A stretch of 64,000 bases of DNA from Algoriphagus alkaliphilus (GCF_900103735.1 NZ_FMXE01000012.1:62001-126000); one strand, 5' to 3'. Shown: positions 52,164-62,287, counted from the first letter of the stretch. Notes: generated by a model not told the origin, from the sequence alone. Made by a program: numbers and translations.

Positions 52164-53942
52164 TTAATGATTATGTGCGGTAGGAGCAGAAGATGAATTC
52201 CCAGCTAGATTCATCACCGGCTGACCTTTGAGATAGGTTTGCTTGACTTCTCCGCAGTTCAGCATGGATGCGCCGAAATAGGGATTGGTGATTTCCTTTT
52301 GCTCTGACAGCCAATAGGCGCCCTGATCTCCAAATGCCATGGGGCAGAAATCCTTGTACACCACAGCTTTGTTCAATCCGAATGTTTCTGTCACCTCCAG
52401 CATGTGAAAAGAAAGCATTGAGAAATGCTTTCGGGCTTCCTCTAGGTCTTTGGTATTAGCCATCTTCGTTTTGGCATCTTTTAATCCTGAAAGCATCCCC
52501 ATCCAAAGGTCATGGGCCTCGCCTTTCACTAAATTCATATTTACTTTTCCCAAATTTTGATCTAAAGTACTCAGGGATTTTTGGGATTCTGAAAGGTTGT
52601 CTTTAACCAGATTATTTTTCACCAGAAAATAGGCATCTGCTACCGATGTAATTTGATCCCTGAACTCCTGCGAGACCTCCAAAGATTTGGTCTTTGGTCT
52701 GTTCATCATGCTGAATTGTCCTGAAAGCTGAGCGGCGGCATCGATGGCAAAAACACCGTTGGTCACGATTTCCTCCCCAGCCTGCAAGCCTGCTTCAATG
52801 ATGTAATTATCTCCCATTCTAGGGCCTAAAGTTACTTCACGCATTTCAAAGGTAGGCATCTCCGCATCCGGGATTTTAACATAGATTACAGATCGCTTTC
52901 CCGACCATAAAACCGCTGTTCTCGGAACGGATATTCCGGAAGCTGCTGACTTTGCGTTGGTCCTGATTCGTGCTGTGACAAACATTTCAGGCTTCAGTTT
53001 CTGGCCTGAATTTGTGATTTCAGCCCGCACAGATGCTGCACGAGTATTCGGATTGATTAATCGGTCGATGAACGTGATCTTCGCCTTAAACTCATCTCCG
53101 GGAAAACCTGCGACAGAAAAATTGATTTCGTTACCCAAATTCAGAAATTGTAAATCCGATTCGTAAGCGTCCAATAGCACCCAAAGCTTATTCAGATTGA
53201 CCACATTAAATAGCACGGTACCTGTGCTGACATAATCTCCCACAGCTACATTGCGCTGTACAACCACACCGGATTGATCTGCAAGAATGTCAATTTGTTC
53301 GGTGACTTTTCCGGATTGCTCAATCGCATTGATTTGACTTTCGGTCAGCTTCCAGAATTTGAGTTTTTCTTTGGCCGCCTGATAAAGTTCAGGAAAATCG
53401 TTTTTGCTTTTAACAGCTTCAAGAAGTTCACGTTGCGCAGAAAGCATTTCGGGGGAATAGAGTGTCGCCAGGCGTTGGCCGGCTTTGACTTCCTCTCCGG
53501 TAAAGCTTACAAACAAGCGTTCGATTCTTCCGGGGTATTTTGCAGTTACTGATGCTTTTTCCCGCTCGTCCGGTTGGATTTTCCCCGTGAGAAAGAGTTC
53601 ACCGGAAGCATTCACCCCAGCAATTTTTGTGGTGTGGATTTGGGCCATAGCCACAGCCTCCGGAGTCATTTCGTAGGCCATTGGATTGGAAGATGAACCG
53701 GAAGAGGTGGAAACAGGGATAAGATCCATCCCGCAAAGCGGGCAGTCTCCCGGTTCGCTCAACTTAACCTGCGGATGCATGGAACAAGTCCAAAGTTGCT
53801 TGCTTAAACTTTCCAACCCATGGTTATGGCCATCGGTTGTCTCCAATTGGGAAGGACTTGGCTTGATCAACCAGCCGAATAGTACCCCTATCACCAAAGT
53901 GAGGGTAATTAGCGCGAATTTATTTTCGAATATCTTTTTCAT
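52164..53942 (-). CDS. cusB: CusB-type efflux RND periplasmic adaptor with fused metal-binding domains
   Basis: The membrane-fusion protein of a copper/silver-type RND pump, 592 residues. An N-terminal membrane helix (residues 9-27) is followed by a heavy-metal-binding module WTCSMHPQVK...CPLCGMDLIPV (51-77), then barrel-sandwich, coiled-coil and beta-barrel domains (about 110-400), and a C-terminal DUF3347 domain (about 425-575) ending VVYKDFCPMAFGDQGAYWLS and NPYFGASMLNCG. It bridges the CusA-like pump and TolC-like channel in the periplasm. The gene follows the TolC gene by nine bases. Confidence 0.92.
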   Translation of the reverse strand: MKKIFENKFALITLTLVIGVLFGWLIKPSPSQLETTDGHNHGLESLSKQLWTCSMHPQVKLSEPGDCPLCGMDLIPVSTSSGSSSNPMAYEMTPEAVAMAQIHTTKIAGVNASGELFLTGKIQPDEREKASVTAKYPGRIERLFVSFTGEEVKAGQRLATLYSPEMLSAQRELLEAVKSKNDFPELYQAAKEKLKFWKLTESQINAIEQSGKVTEQIDILADQSGVVVQRNVAVGDYVSTGTVLFNVVNLNKLWVLLDAYESDLQFLNLGNEINFSVAGFPGDEFKAKITFIDRLINPNTRAASVRAEITNSGQKLKPEMFVTARIRTNAKSAASGISVPRTAVLWSGKRSVIYVKIPDAEMPTFEMREVTLGPRMGDNYIIEAGLQAGEEIVTNGVFAIDAAAQLSGQFSMMNRPKTKSLEVSQEFRDQITSVADAYFLVKNNLVKDNLSESQKSLSTLDQNLGKVNMNLVKGEAHDLWMGMLSGLKDAKTKMANTKDLEEARKHFSMLSFHMLEVTETFGLNKAVVYKDFCPMAFGDQGAYWLSEQKEITNPYFGASMLNCGEVKQTYLKGQPVMNLAGNSSSAPTAHNH

Positions 53943-53951
53943 TTTAAAGTC

Positions 53952-55391
53952 TTATTGAAGTTGAGCATCCGATGAAGCAAGCATTTCCAGCATAGCCAGA
54001 CTTTGGTATTGCTGATTGATTGCATTGACGCGTTTCAGTTGGTAATCCAGCAGAAGCTGTTGCGCGCGAAGTACTTCTGTAAAATCCCTTCCGCTACTGC
54101 TGTAGGCTGTCAGTAGGAGATTGATAGTTTGGTCGACAAGTTTCACCTGTTCCGTGTATAGTCGGATTTTCCGTTCGGCATCTTCCCAATCCCGAAAAGC
54201 ATTGGCCCACTCCATGGTGAGCAGATTTTCTGTTTTTTGGCGGGTCAGGGAAGTAGCTTCTTTGAGGTATTCAGCTTCTTTGATTTTGGCGTTTGTTTTC
54301 TTCCGGTAGATAGGCAAGGTCATCGTCACCATCGGCATGACCATATTATCTCCACCCATCATCATTCCGTCCTCCAACCTTGGTTTGAATGGCATGTAAT
54401 TTACTCCTGCACCAAGCATGGGCCGTCCGTCTAATTTTGCCATTCGCGCCTGTTGATCATATGCAGCCATTTCCGAGTCGTACATTGCTAGCATCGGGTT
54501 ACTGGCTTTTATATTTTCCAGAACTTCAAGCTTTTCGTTATCCAAAATAGCGGGTGAAAGGGCGGCTGACAAAAGGATTTCTTCCCGGTTTTCCCGGTTG
54601 AGAAGCTGATTGAACTTGATCTGCAAAGGCTCCATATTGGCTTCCAACTGGGATAGATTGCTTTCCAACTCTTTCATTTCAATGCGAATCTGCAAGACAT
54701 CACTCATACCCGAACCTGTGCCTGAAGAACCCATTCCATTGCTCATGGAATTTGCGGAGGTGGGCATTTGAGAAGTGGTTGCGCCCATTGAATTCATGGA
54801 TGATGCTCCGGCAGAGCTGCTGCCTGAGGTGCTGGCGGTTTGATTGCTAGGAGTTGGTGCTGCACCTCCGGTAGTCGGTGCCGCGGCTTGATACTTAATC
54901 AATGCAAGACGTTCGTATTTCTTCAGGTATTCCAGATTTTCTTCGCTGATCCGAATTTCCTCATTCAGTCGGTGTAGCTCGTACCAAGTGGATTTGATTT
55001 GGAAGAATAACTGATTCTTTTCCTCTAAAAAGAGCTGATATTGAGCGAGTGCCATGTAATTGGCCTCTTCTTTTTGTGCGGAAAGCATTCCAAACCAGGG
55101 AAACATCTGCATCAACTGAATGTCTGCCTGCTGATTTCCCATAAATCGCTCCATGGGACGTAGGAAAAACCCTACCCGCAATTCGGGATCAGGCAGGGCA
55201 ACTTGTCCGTTTCGCTCCATAAATGCCATATACCGTGAATAAGAGGCTTTTAATCCGGGGTTATTCTGGGCAGCTTGGATGAGGTAGTCATCGAGGGATT
55301 GAGCCTTTGCCTGATAGGTAAACAGTGAGAGGCAAAGAGGAAGTACTAAATAGAAAATTTGAAATTTGAAGTTTGAAATTTGAAATTTCAA
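53952..55391 (-). CDS. TolC-family outer-membrane efflux protein (CusC-like) with Met-rich insert
   Basis: The outer-membrane channel of the metal pump. Open frame extends to 55808, but the first 139 codons run through palindromic intergenic DNA. I place the start at a TTG (55391), which gives a signal peptide (LKFQISNFKFQIFYLVLPLC, cut near QAKAQ) and about 479 residues, normal for TolC. Two OEP repeats follow. Between the two repeats lies an insert rich in Ser, Thr, Gly and Met (54699-54887), with MNSMGATTSQMPTSANSMSN as its core, possibly a copper-binding or flexible loop. No lipobox was seen. Confidence 0.8.
   Translation of the reverse strand: MKFQISNFKFQIFYLVLPLCLSLFTYQAKAQSLDDYLIQAAQNNPGLKASYSRYMAFMERNGQVALPDPELRVGFFLRPMERFMGNQQADIQLMQMFPWFGMLSAQKEEANYMALAQYQLFLEEKNQLFFQIKSTWYELHRLNEEIRISEENLEYLKKYERLALIKYQAAAPTTGGAAPTPSNQTASTSGSSSAGASSMNSMGATTSQMPTSANSMSNGMGSSGTGSGMSDVLQIRIEMKELESNLSQLEANMEPLQIKFNQLLNRENREEILLSAALSPAILDNEKLEVLENIKASNPMLAMYDSEMAAYDQQARMAKLDGRPMLGAGVNYMPFKPRLEDGMMMGGDNMVMPMVTMTLPIYRKKTNAKIKEAEYLKEATSLTRQKTENLLTMEWANAFRDWEDAERKIRLYTEQVKLVDQTINLLLTAYSSSGRDFTEVLRAQQLLLDYQLKRVNAINQQYQSLAMLEMLASSDAQLQ
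54699..54887 (-). other. Met/Ser-rich low-complexity insert in the TolC-like protein
   Basis: 63 residues with seven Met and no charged residue until the last (Asp), between AAAPTTGG and GMGSSGTGSGMSD. Met spacing of about every 3-13 residues recalls methionine-rich copper sites. Confidence 0.5.
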
Positions 55392-55462
55392 GTCAGAAAG
55401 CTGAAGTGAGAAGGCTGAATTTTTGAATTTTTCCCACAGATTTTCACGGATAAAATCACAGA

Positions 55463-55785
55463 CCTGACTGCCGTCAGGCAAGTTTCTCGCAGATTTTATT
55501 TGATTTACCGAAGTCTGTGCCTCCATAGACCATTTGTCAGGTGTCTTTTCCATAACGTCCGCCGTGGTCTGTGTCTCCACAGACCACTTATTTTCTGATT
55601 TTTTCTCCCGCAGATTTTCAAAGAAATACCCACTGATTTTCACAGATTTTTCCCTTGCCGTGGTTTGTGTCTTCGCAAACCACCCTTTTAAAAGAGTTAT
55701 TGAAGACATTAACTGCGGCATGATCAATAACCAAACTCCGAAATCTGAAATCCGAAATCCGAAATCTTTTAATTTTTCCATAACC
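55463..55785. repeat. cluster of palindromes between cusA-like and TolC genes
   Basis: Four hairpins lie in about 220 bases: CCTGAC-TGCC-GTCAGG (55463-55478), GTCTGTG-CCTC-CATAGAC (about 55513-55530), GTGGTCTGTG-TCTC-CACAGACCAC (55564-55587) and GTGGTTTGTG-TCTT-CGCAAACCAC (55660-55683). The last three are one family with pairing kept although bases differ. Words like CGCAGATTTT, CACAGATTTT and GAAATCCGAAATCCGAAATC fill the rest. Confidence 0.7.
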
Positions 55786-58700
55786 TTATGCGTTCGATTC
55801 CCCGGCAAAGACCTGGGAATTGTTTTTTAGTTTTCTTTCTGCCCACCAGCAATAGAGGGTCGGCACGATAAATACTGTGGTAATCTCCAAAACCATTCCT
55901 CCCAAAGAAGGAATCGCCATCGGAATCATAATATCCGATCCTCTTCCGGTGGAAGTGAAAATCGGAACCAAGGCAAGCATAGTGGTAGCAGTAGTCATCA
56001 TACAGGGCAAAACTCTCCGTTTTCCTGCTTCCAATACCGAGTCACGGATTTCCTGAACAGTACTCGGCTTGTTCTCTTTAAAGCTTTGATCCAAATAAGA
56101 AGCCACTACAACACCATCATCGGTGGCAATTCCAAACAGGGCGATGAATCCCACCCAAACTGCCACGCTGAGATTGTAGACTTTCATCTGGAAAAGATCC
56201 CGAATATTGGCCCCGAAAAAGGAGAAATTCATAAACCAATCCTGGCCATAGAACCAGATCATCAGAAATCCTCCTGAGAAGGCCATTGCGATTCCGGTGA
56301 ATACAAACAATGTGGTAGATACCGCTCTGAACTGGAAATAAAGTATCAGAAAGATCAGGATCAAACTCAGTGGAACGACTAAAGAAAGTCTTGATTCTGC
56401 GCGGATTTGATTTTCGTAGGAACCTGAAAAGGCAAAGCGAACGCCACTTGGGATTTTGAGCTCACCGGAGTCGATTTTTTCCTGTAAGTATCGTTGGGCG
56501 TCTTCCACCACAGTCACTTCAGCAAAGCCCGGCATTTTGTCCAAAAGCACATAACCAACTAGGAAGCTGTTTTCACCGCGAATCATATCAGGTCCGGGAC
56601 GATAACTCACTTTAACCAATTGCCCCAATGGAATGTAACTTCCGACAGGAGTGGGGATCTGAAGGTTTTCAATGGCATAAGGATCATCTCTAAACTCCCG
56701 TGCATAGCGAACACGAATCGGGAAGCGCTCCCGGCCTTCGACAGTGGTACTGAGTTTCATTCCTCCAATAGCAGTCTCGATAAAGTCCTGAACATCTTTT
56801 ACATTGAGTCCGTAGCGAGAAATTTGCTCCCGGTCAATGTCCAATTCGAGGTAGGGCTTACCAACAATCCGGTCTGCGAAAACTGCTTCCTTTTTGACCG
56901 AAGGAACTTCTTTGAGGTACTTTTCTAGCTGTAATCCAAAGCTTTCAATGGTCTGTAGATCAGGGCCATATACTTTTATTCCCATCGGTGCACGCATACC
57001 TGTTTGAAGCATGACGAGACGCGTTTCAATCGGTTGGAGTTTGGGAGAGGAGGTGACACCCGGCAAATTGATCACGCTGACGATCTCATTCCAGATATCA
57101 TCCGGAGTTTTGATATGGGACCGCCATTGACGGAAATATTCCCCGTCCGGATCTACCACCAAGTCTTTAACCCGAATCTGATTGGGAGTCATGGTTTCGG
57201 GATCAAACAAGGAACCGTCCTTCAATTCGTAATTTCCATGCTTGTTGACTTTGAATCGAATTCGACTTCCATTGATGTCTGTGGCGTATTCGGTCTTGTA
57301 GTTGATGGTATTTTCAAACATGGACATCGGGGCAGGATCGATGGCAGTTTCTGCGCGACCCGCTTTTCCCACGACCATATCCACTTCAGGAATTGCTGTC
57401 ACCATCATATCCAGCTTTTGCAAAACCTCCTTGTTTTCCTGAATACCGGAATGCGGCATTGTAGTCGGCATCAAAAGAAATGATCCTTCATTGAGCGAAG
57501 GCATAAACTCCTTGCCTAAACCCGGAAAGGTATGGGTCATCCCTGACCATAATCCAGTGGTTCGGATATTGACTCCTATCAGATCGAAGCTTTTTGGAAT
57601 TATCCCAAAAACCCGGTTAAATCCTAACCAGACGCTTATTCCCAGTAGGATTACGACTATGGGGAAAAGCATAAATTTCATTTTATTGGCCAGACACCAG
57701 TTGAGAATTCGGGGATAAATCCGGATAAATCCGGCAAAGCCTCCCAAAACCAAAGTCAAGAGCAAAGCAATAAAAATGAAATTGGTCAAGGTGCTGACCG
57801 ACACGCCTAAAGGCATCCATTCTTGTGTCAAAAGCAGGGTAACTGCCAACAGCGTAACGGCAATGATCAGAAAACTTTTTCGCTTTTCTACTTTTTCAGG
57901 ATAGTGAAATGCTGCAGTATGCACCAAGCCATATCCAAATAGCAACCAACCCGCCCAAGACCATACTGTCATGGCGATGATTGGACCGATAATCAGCAGA
58001 CCATAATTCAGGTAGCGCCCAATTTGTCCTCTTTGCTTTTTGATGGAAAAAATCCAATGTGAAAAAGCAGGCATGATCAGCAAGGTGAATATCACCGCTG
58101 AGATCAATGCAAATGTCTTGGTATAAGCCAAGGGGCCAAAAAGTTTTCCTTCCGCTGCCTGAAGGGTGAATACCGGTAAAAAACTGACTATGGTTGTACT
58201 GACGGCCGTGATAATTGCTCCGGATACTTCCGAAGTGGCCTGAAAGACCGTTTTGAGTTTGGTTTGACCGGAAGGAGCGGTTTCCAGATGGCGGAGAATA
58301 TTTTCATTCAAAATAATCCCCAAATCCACCATGGTTCCGATGGCAATCGCGATGCCGGATAGCGCGACGATATTGGCATCCACACCGAAGTATTTCATAA
58401 AAATGAAACACATCAGCACCGCCATGGGAAGCAAAGCCGAAATCAACAAGGAGGCCCTCAGATTGTACACCATGACGATGATCACCAGAATTGTGATCAA
58501 AATCTGAAGACTGATTGCTTCATACAGTGTACCTAAAGTCTCATAAATCAGTCCTGTACGATCGTAGAAGGGTACGATCGTAACCTTTGAAACTGTTCCG
58601 TCTGCCAGGGTTTTGGAAGGAAGTCCTTGGGAAATTTTCTCGATTTCTGCTTTTACGCCTTCGATTACTTTCAAAGGATTGTCTCCGTAACGTGCGATGA

Positions 58701-59619
58701 CCACACCACCAACTGCCTCGGCACCGGACTTGTCCAAAATACCGGACATATTTCGGGTCTGTGGGCCAATGTTGACCCGGGCAACATCCTGAATTCGAAT
58801 CGGTACGTTGTCAGTGACTTTGACTACGGCTTTATCCAAATCTGAGAGTTCTTCGATATAGCCCAACCCGCGGATGAAATAATCGACTTTGTTTACTTCG
58901 ATGGTGTTGGCAGAGACGTCCAAGTTGGACTTACGGACGGCTTCCATCACATCCATCAGCGTGACGCCGTTGGCTTTTAGGGCCCCCGGATCCACGTCAA
59001 CTTGGTATTCTTTGACATATCCGCCTACGGAAGCGACTTCGGAAACTCCCTCCACAGCTGTGAGGGAATAGCGAACATAATAGTCTTGGATCGTTCGAAG
59101 CTCATGCAGATCCCATCCGCCCACGGGATTTCCATCCGGATCACGGCCTTCGAGGGTGTACCAATAGACCTGCCCTAAAGCTGTGGCATCAGGCCCAAGT
59201 TTGGGTTGAACTCCTTCGGGAAGTAGTCCAGCCGATAGCGAATTCAGCTTTTCGAGTACCCGGGATCTGCTCCAGTAAAACTCAATGTCTTCTTCGAAAA
59301 TGATGTAGATACTGGAAAATCCGAAGGCGGAACTGGATCGGACGCTTTTTACTCCAGGAAGTCCCAAAAGGGAAGTAGTGAGCGGGTAGGTGATTTGGTC
59401 CTCCACATCCTGAGGTGACCGTCCCATCCATTCGGTGAAGACGATTTGTTGGTTTTCCCCGATATCCGGGATGGCGTCCACAGGAACAGGATCCCGCGGA
59501 AGAAAACTGACAGACCAATTGAAAGGTGCGGTAACGATTCCCCAGCCGATAATAAGCAGGAGGAAAAGTACTGTAACCAGTTTGTTTTCAAGGAAATACT
59601 TGACGATTTTGTTTAGCAT
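55786..59619 (-). CDS. cusA: CusA/CzcA-type heavy-metal efflux RND pump
   Basis: The inner-membrane proton-driven pump of 1277 residues, about 200 longer than E. coli CusA (extra segment around residues 760-880 including KTPDDIWNEIVSVINLPGVT). Twelve membrane helices in two sets. Motifs: VPVDAIPDIGENQQIVFTEW (46-65), YPLTTSLLGLPGVKSVRSSS (88-107), GIAIAIGTMVDLGIILNENI (HME-type proton relay, about 410-430) and a C-terminal AIPSLGGMVLEITTVFIVPTLYC. Copper/silver or Co-Zn-Cd specificity cannot be told, but the CusB partner with Met/Cys-rich ends suggests copper or silver. It heads the export cluster after HYC_CC_PP. Confidence 0.93.
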   Translation of the reverse strand: MLNKIVKYFLENKLVTVLFLLLIIGWGIVTAPFNWSVSFLPRDPVPVDAIPDIGENQQIVFTEWMGRSPQDVEDQITYPLTTSLLGLPGVKSVRSSSAFGFSSIYIIFEEDIEFYWSRSRVLEKLNSLSAGLLPEGVQPKLGPDATALGQVYWYTLEGRDPDGNPVGGWDLHELRTIQDYYVRYSLTAVEGVSEVASVGGYVKEYQVDVDPGALKANGVTLMDVMEAVRKSNLDVSANTIEVNKVDYFIRGLGYIEELSDLDKAVVKVTDNVPIRIQDVARVNIGPQTRNMSGILDKSGAEAVGGVVIARYGDNPLKVIEGVKAEIEKISQGLPSKTLADGTVSKVTIVPFYDRTGLIYETLGTLYEAISLQILITILVIIVMVYNLRASLLISALLPMAVLMCFIFMKYFGVDANIVALSGIAIAIGTMVDLGIILNENILRHLETAPSGQTKLKTVFQATSEVSGAIITAVSTTIVSFLPVFTLQAAEGKLFGPLAYTKTFALISAVIFTLLIMPAFSHWIFSIKKQRGQIGRYLNYGLLIIGPIIAMTVWSWAGWLLFGYGLVHTAAFHYPEKVEKRKSFLIIAVTLLAVTLLLTQEWMPLGVSVSTLTNFIFIALLLTLVLGGFAGFIRIYPRILNWCLANKMKFMLFPIVVILLGISVWLGFNRVFGIIPKSFDLIGVNIRTTGLWSGMTHTFPGLGKEFMPSLNEGSFLLMPTTMPHSGIQENKEVLQKLDMMVTAIPEVDMVVGKAGRAETAIDPAPMSMFENTINYKTEYATDINGSRIRFKVNKHGNYELKDGSLFDPETMTPNQIRVKDLVVDPDGEYFRQWRSHIKTPDDIWNEIVSVINLPGVTSSPKLQPIETRLVMLQTGMRAPMGIKVYGPDLQTIESFGLQLEKYLKEVPSVKKEAVFADRIVGKPYLELDIDREQISRYGLNVKDVQDFIETAIGGMKLSTTVEGRERFPIRVRYAREFRDDPYAIENLQIPTPVGSYIPLGQLVKVSYRPGPDMIRGENSFLVGYVLLDKMPGFAEVTVVEDAQRYLQEKIDSGELKIPSGVRFAFSGSYENQIRAESRLSLVVPLSLILIFLILYFQFRAVSTTLFVFTGIAMAFSGGFLMIWFYGQDWFMNFSFFGANIRDLFQMKVYNLSVAVWVGFIALFGIATDDGVVVASYLDQSFKENKPSTVQEIRDSVLEAGKRRVLPCMMTTATTMLALVPIFTSTGRGSDIMIPMAIPSLGGMVLEITTVFIVPTLYCWWAERKLKNNSQVFAGESNA

Positions 59620-59710
59620 AAATCACAAAGGTTAAATGCAGAAAATGAATCTAAAGCCGATTTGGCTTAAGTCAAACGCATGCAGGAAAACAGCCCTGCC
59701 AACCTTGGAT

Positions 59711-60124
59711 TTAAATCAGAAATTGCTCAAAAAGGACGTGGAAGTCCTGAATAAGTGGGGGGGAGGTATAAAGTGTAAAAGTAGGTTGCTCAGTCTCAAC
59801 ATAATCCAAACCAAAAATAAAAACCTGGGTCAAGGCCACGGCAAAGACTACATTGAAAGAATAATGACTCTTTTTCAGCTGACCATCATCGTCCACTTGA
59901 AGGTGTTCTGTGATGTTTTCGCAGCAGGACTTAGGGTCTTTTTGGTCGTCCTGATCATTTTCACTGTGGTCCATTGGCATTGCCATTCCGCAATCCAGAT
60001 GCTTCGGCGAAAAACCAATGTCACTTTTCATCGCATGGCCCATGCAAAAATGGGTCGTCTTCGCCATCCCAATGGAGGAGAATAGAACCAAAAAGGCTAA
60101 GGATATGGAGAAAATAGTTTTCAC
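59711..60124 (-). CDS. HYC_CC_PP-family small exported protein
   Basis: A 137-residue protein with a signal peptide (residues 1-21, ends GMAK) and the three motifs that name the family: THFCMGH (the H-x-C part), SCCENITEHLQV (CC) and TSPPLIQDFHVLFEQ (PP). A central hydrophobic segment SFNVVFAVALTQVFIFGL may be a second helix. It is found next to metal-efflux genes in Bacteroidota and probably binds metal, a role inferred from context. First gene of the cluster with cusA 92 bases downstream. Confidence 0.8.
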   Translation of the reverse strand: MKTIFSISLAFLVLFSSIGMAKTTHFCMGHAMKSDIGFSPKHLDCGMAMPMDHSENDQDDQKDPKSCCENITEHLQVDDDGQLKKSHYSFNVVFAVALTQVFIFGLDYVETEQPTFTLYTSPPLIQDFHVLFEQFLI

Positions 60125-60739
60125 AGAATCAAAAGTAAGTAAAATTAATTTAAGTCTTCCGTATTAAGGCAAATCATATTATGACTTAATGATCAAGATC
60201 TTACCAGTAAGAAACAAGAACTGGAAAGCAAATAAGGGTTAAGCTTTGATGAAATTGATCCACACTAATCAGTGCCAAAATTAAGAAATTGATAACTTTT
60301 ATGAATAGACGTAAAGATTTCAATTCAGTTTTCAAATTTATGTGAAAAAAGGGAGGCAAAGTGAGCGGCGAGACCCAAAAAGAGATACTAGATGTAAGAT
60401 TCAAGACAAAAGCCACAGCTAAGACAGAGGAGAACCTACTTTAAATCATCGGAAATCCGGCTTTCTCAAAAGTCAAAGCAAAAAAAATTTGATCATTCAC
60501 AATTAGCCACAATACCAATAATGAATTTGAAGAGTAACTGATAATTGCCGAAAGACGAAGTCCCCAGCCCACAGCTCGATTCATCGGACAACAAACCCCA
60601 TTTTCTATGGATTTTCGGGTGTTGAAAGCGGATTTACAGATTAAAAAAATAGTAAAAATATACCTAAGGCAGGTAAGCAATAACTTATAGACATTAATAC
60701 TTCAAACCTTAACAATTCAACACTAAACCCCCAACCACC
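60125..60739. other. intergenic region between the metal cluster and the metallophosphoesterase
   Basis: Divergent promoter region of 615 bases with no coding frame supported. It holds copy 2 of the dispersed repeat (60546-60645) and an upstream wordy tract (60378-60430, AGATACTAGATGTAAGATTC). Nothing else recognised. Confidence 0.5.
60546..60645 (+). repeat. dispersed repeat, copy 2
   Basis: AGACGAAGTCCCCAGCCCAC (60553-60572), CAGCTCG, TCATCGGAC and the exact 20-base block GAAAGCGGATTTACAGATTA (60624-60643), in the same order and similar spacing as copy 1 at 34461-34567. Confidence 0.7.
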
Positions 60740-62233
60740 ATGTTTAACAGACGAGATTTTATCAAAGGACTAAGCCTGACCTCAATCGGATGGATAGGAT
60801 TTGGAGATTCGGTTTTTGCCAACATTCAAAAAGAGGTAAAGCTTCAGAATTTACCTTCAGTGTTTTCCCCAATTCGAATCAGGGGAAGGGTATTGACAAA
60901 TGGTCAGGGTCTTCGCGGCATTGCGGTTTCTGATGGAAGAATTGTAGTCCAGACCAACTCTTCAGGTGAATTTGAATTGATCTCAGGAACTGATCGTGAG
61001 TTTGTATTTGTATCGCTTCCTTCAGGCTATGAAATCCAAAAACAGGCAAATGGATCTGCTTCATTCTTTCAAAGGATCGATCACAGCAAGTCTGAACAAA
61101 ATCTCAGTTTTGACTTGAAGAAATCTGTCAATTCGGATGAAAATCATCACTTTTTGGTGCTGGCAGATACACAAATTCAAAATGAATACGAAGTAAATCA
61201 ACTGCTGACCGTGGCTGCTCCCGATGTACAGAAAACCATTGCTTCGCTTGATGACCCCAATATTTTCGGAATTGGCTGTGGAGATTTGGTTTATGACAAG
61301 CTGGAACTTTTCAAAGAATACAATCAGTCGATTCAAATGTATAATATCCCATTTTTTCAGGTGGTAGGTAATCATGATATGGACTTTGGCGGTCGGTCCG
61401 ATGCGACCACCACAGGCACATTTAAAAGTCATTTTGGACCGACTTATTATTCCTGGAATCGGGGAGAGGTTCATTATGTTGTCTTGGATGATGTGTTTTA
61501 TCTGGGCACAGGTACCAAATACATTGGACACATTCCGGAGGAGCAGTTGGCCTGGCTGGAACAGGATCTGAAACTGGTGGAAAAAGGAAAAACAGTAGTT
61601 GTGTCGCTTCACATTCCTAGCTATACCGGCGCGGTAACCCGCTATCCGGAACGGGACACACTGGGTGGCACGGTCAGCAATCGGGAACATTTATATCGGA
61701 TGCTGGAAGGATACAATGCCCACTTAATGTCCGGTCACACACATTTCAATGACAACATGATCAGTGGACGTGTATTTGAACACTGTCATGGCACTGTCTG
61801 CGGGGCTTGGTGGTCAGGCCCGATCTGTTACGATGGTACGCCAAACGGATACGCCGTATATGAGTCCAAAGGATCCGAATTGCAATGGAAGTACAAAGGC
61901 ACCGGCTTGGATATCAACGAGCAATTCAGGGTTTATCAGACAGGCTATCACAAAGACTTCCCCGATCAAATGTCACTGAATTGTTGGAACTACGATCCCG
62001 CTTGGGAAATCAGCTGGTTTGAGAATGGTATCAGAAAAGGAGCACCTGAAAAAAGACTAGCAGTAGATCCTTGGAGTACAGAGCTTCATTTGGGACCCGA
62101 TTTACCTGCCCGCAGACAATGGGTGGAGCCCCAACTGAACGACCACATGTTCTTTTTTAAACCCGAGTCAAAAGAGAATTTGGTGGTTGAGGCCAAGGAT
62201 CGATTTGGGAATGTGTATTCGAAGAGGGTGTAG
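60740..62233 (+). CDS. exported calcineurin-like metallophosphoesterase (three-domain)
   Basis: A 497-residue protein. The N-terminus MFNRRDFIKGLSLTSIGWIG has a twin-arginine motif (RRDFIK), so it is probably exported folded with its metals. Order of domains: an N-terminal carboxypeptidase-like or MetallophosN domain (about residues 45-130), the phosphoesterase core with LADTQ, GCGDLVYD, VVGNHDMDFGG, LHIPSY and SGHTHFN (about 140-345), then a MetallophosC domain ending YDPAWEISWFENG and VEAKDRFGNVYSKRV. The substrate (phosphodiester or phosphomonoester) is unknown. Confidence 0.88.
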   Translation: MFNRRDFIKGLSLTSIGWIGFGDSVFANIQKEVKLQNLPSVFSPIRIRGRVLTNGQGLRGIAVSDGRIVVQTNSSGEFELISGTDREFVFVSLPSGYEIQKQANGSASFFQRIDHSKSEQNLSFDLKKSVNSDENHHFLVLADTQIQNEYEVNQLLTVAAPDVQKTIASLDDPNIFGIGCGDLVYDKLELFKEYNQSIQMYNIPFFQVVGNHDMDFGGRSDATTTGTFKSHFGPTYYSWNRGEVHYVVLDDVFYLGTGTKYIGHIPEEQLAWLEQDLKLVEKGKTVVVSLHIPSYTGAVTRYPERDTLGGTVSNREHLYRMLEGYNAHLMSGHTHFNDNMISGRVFEHCHGTVCGAWWSGPICYDGTPNGYAVYESKGSELQWKYKGTGLDINEQFRVYQTGYHKDFPDQMSLNCWNYDPAWEISWFENGIRKGAPEKRLAVDPWSTELHLGPDLPARRQWVEPQLNDHMFFFKPESKENLVVEAKDRFGNVYSKRV

Positions 62234-62287
62234 GGAAAATGTATGTGGGGTGTTTGAAATTTGATATGGAAGTCGAAGGATTTCGAT

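Noticed and set aside
55392..55808. N-terminal extension of the TolC ORF
   Set aside because: Consists of palindromes and repeat words; the signal peptide lies after it.
61061..61690. 209-codon minus-strand ORF
   Set aside because: Antisense to the metallophosphoesterase core; no motif.
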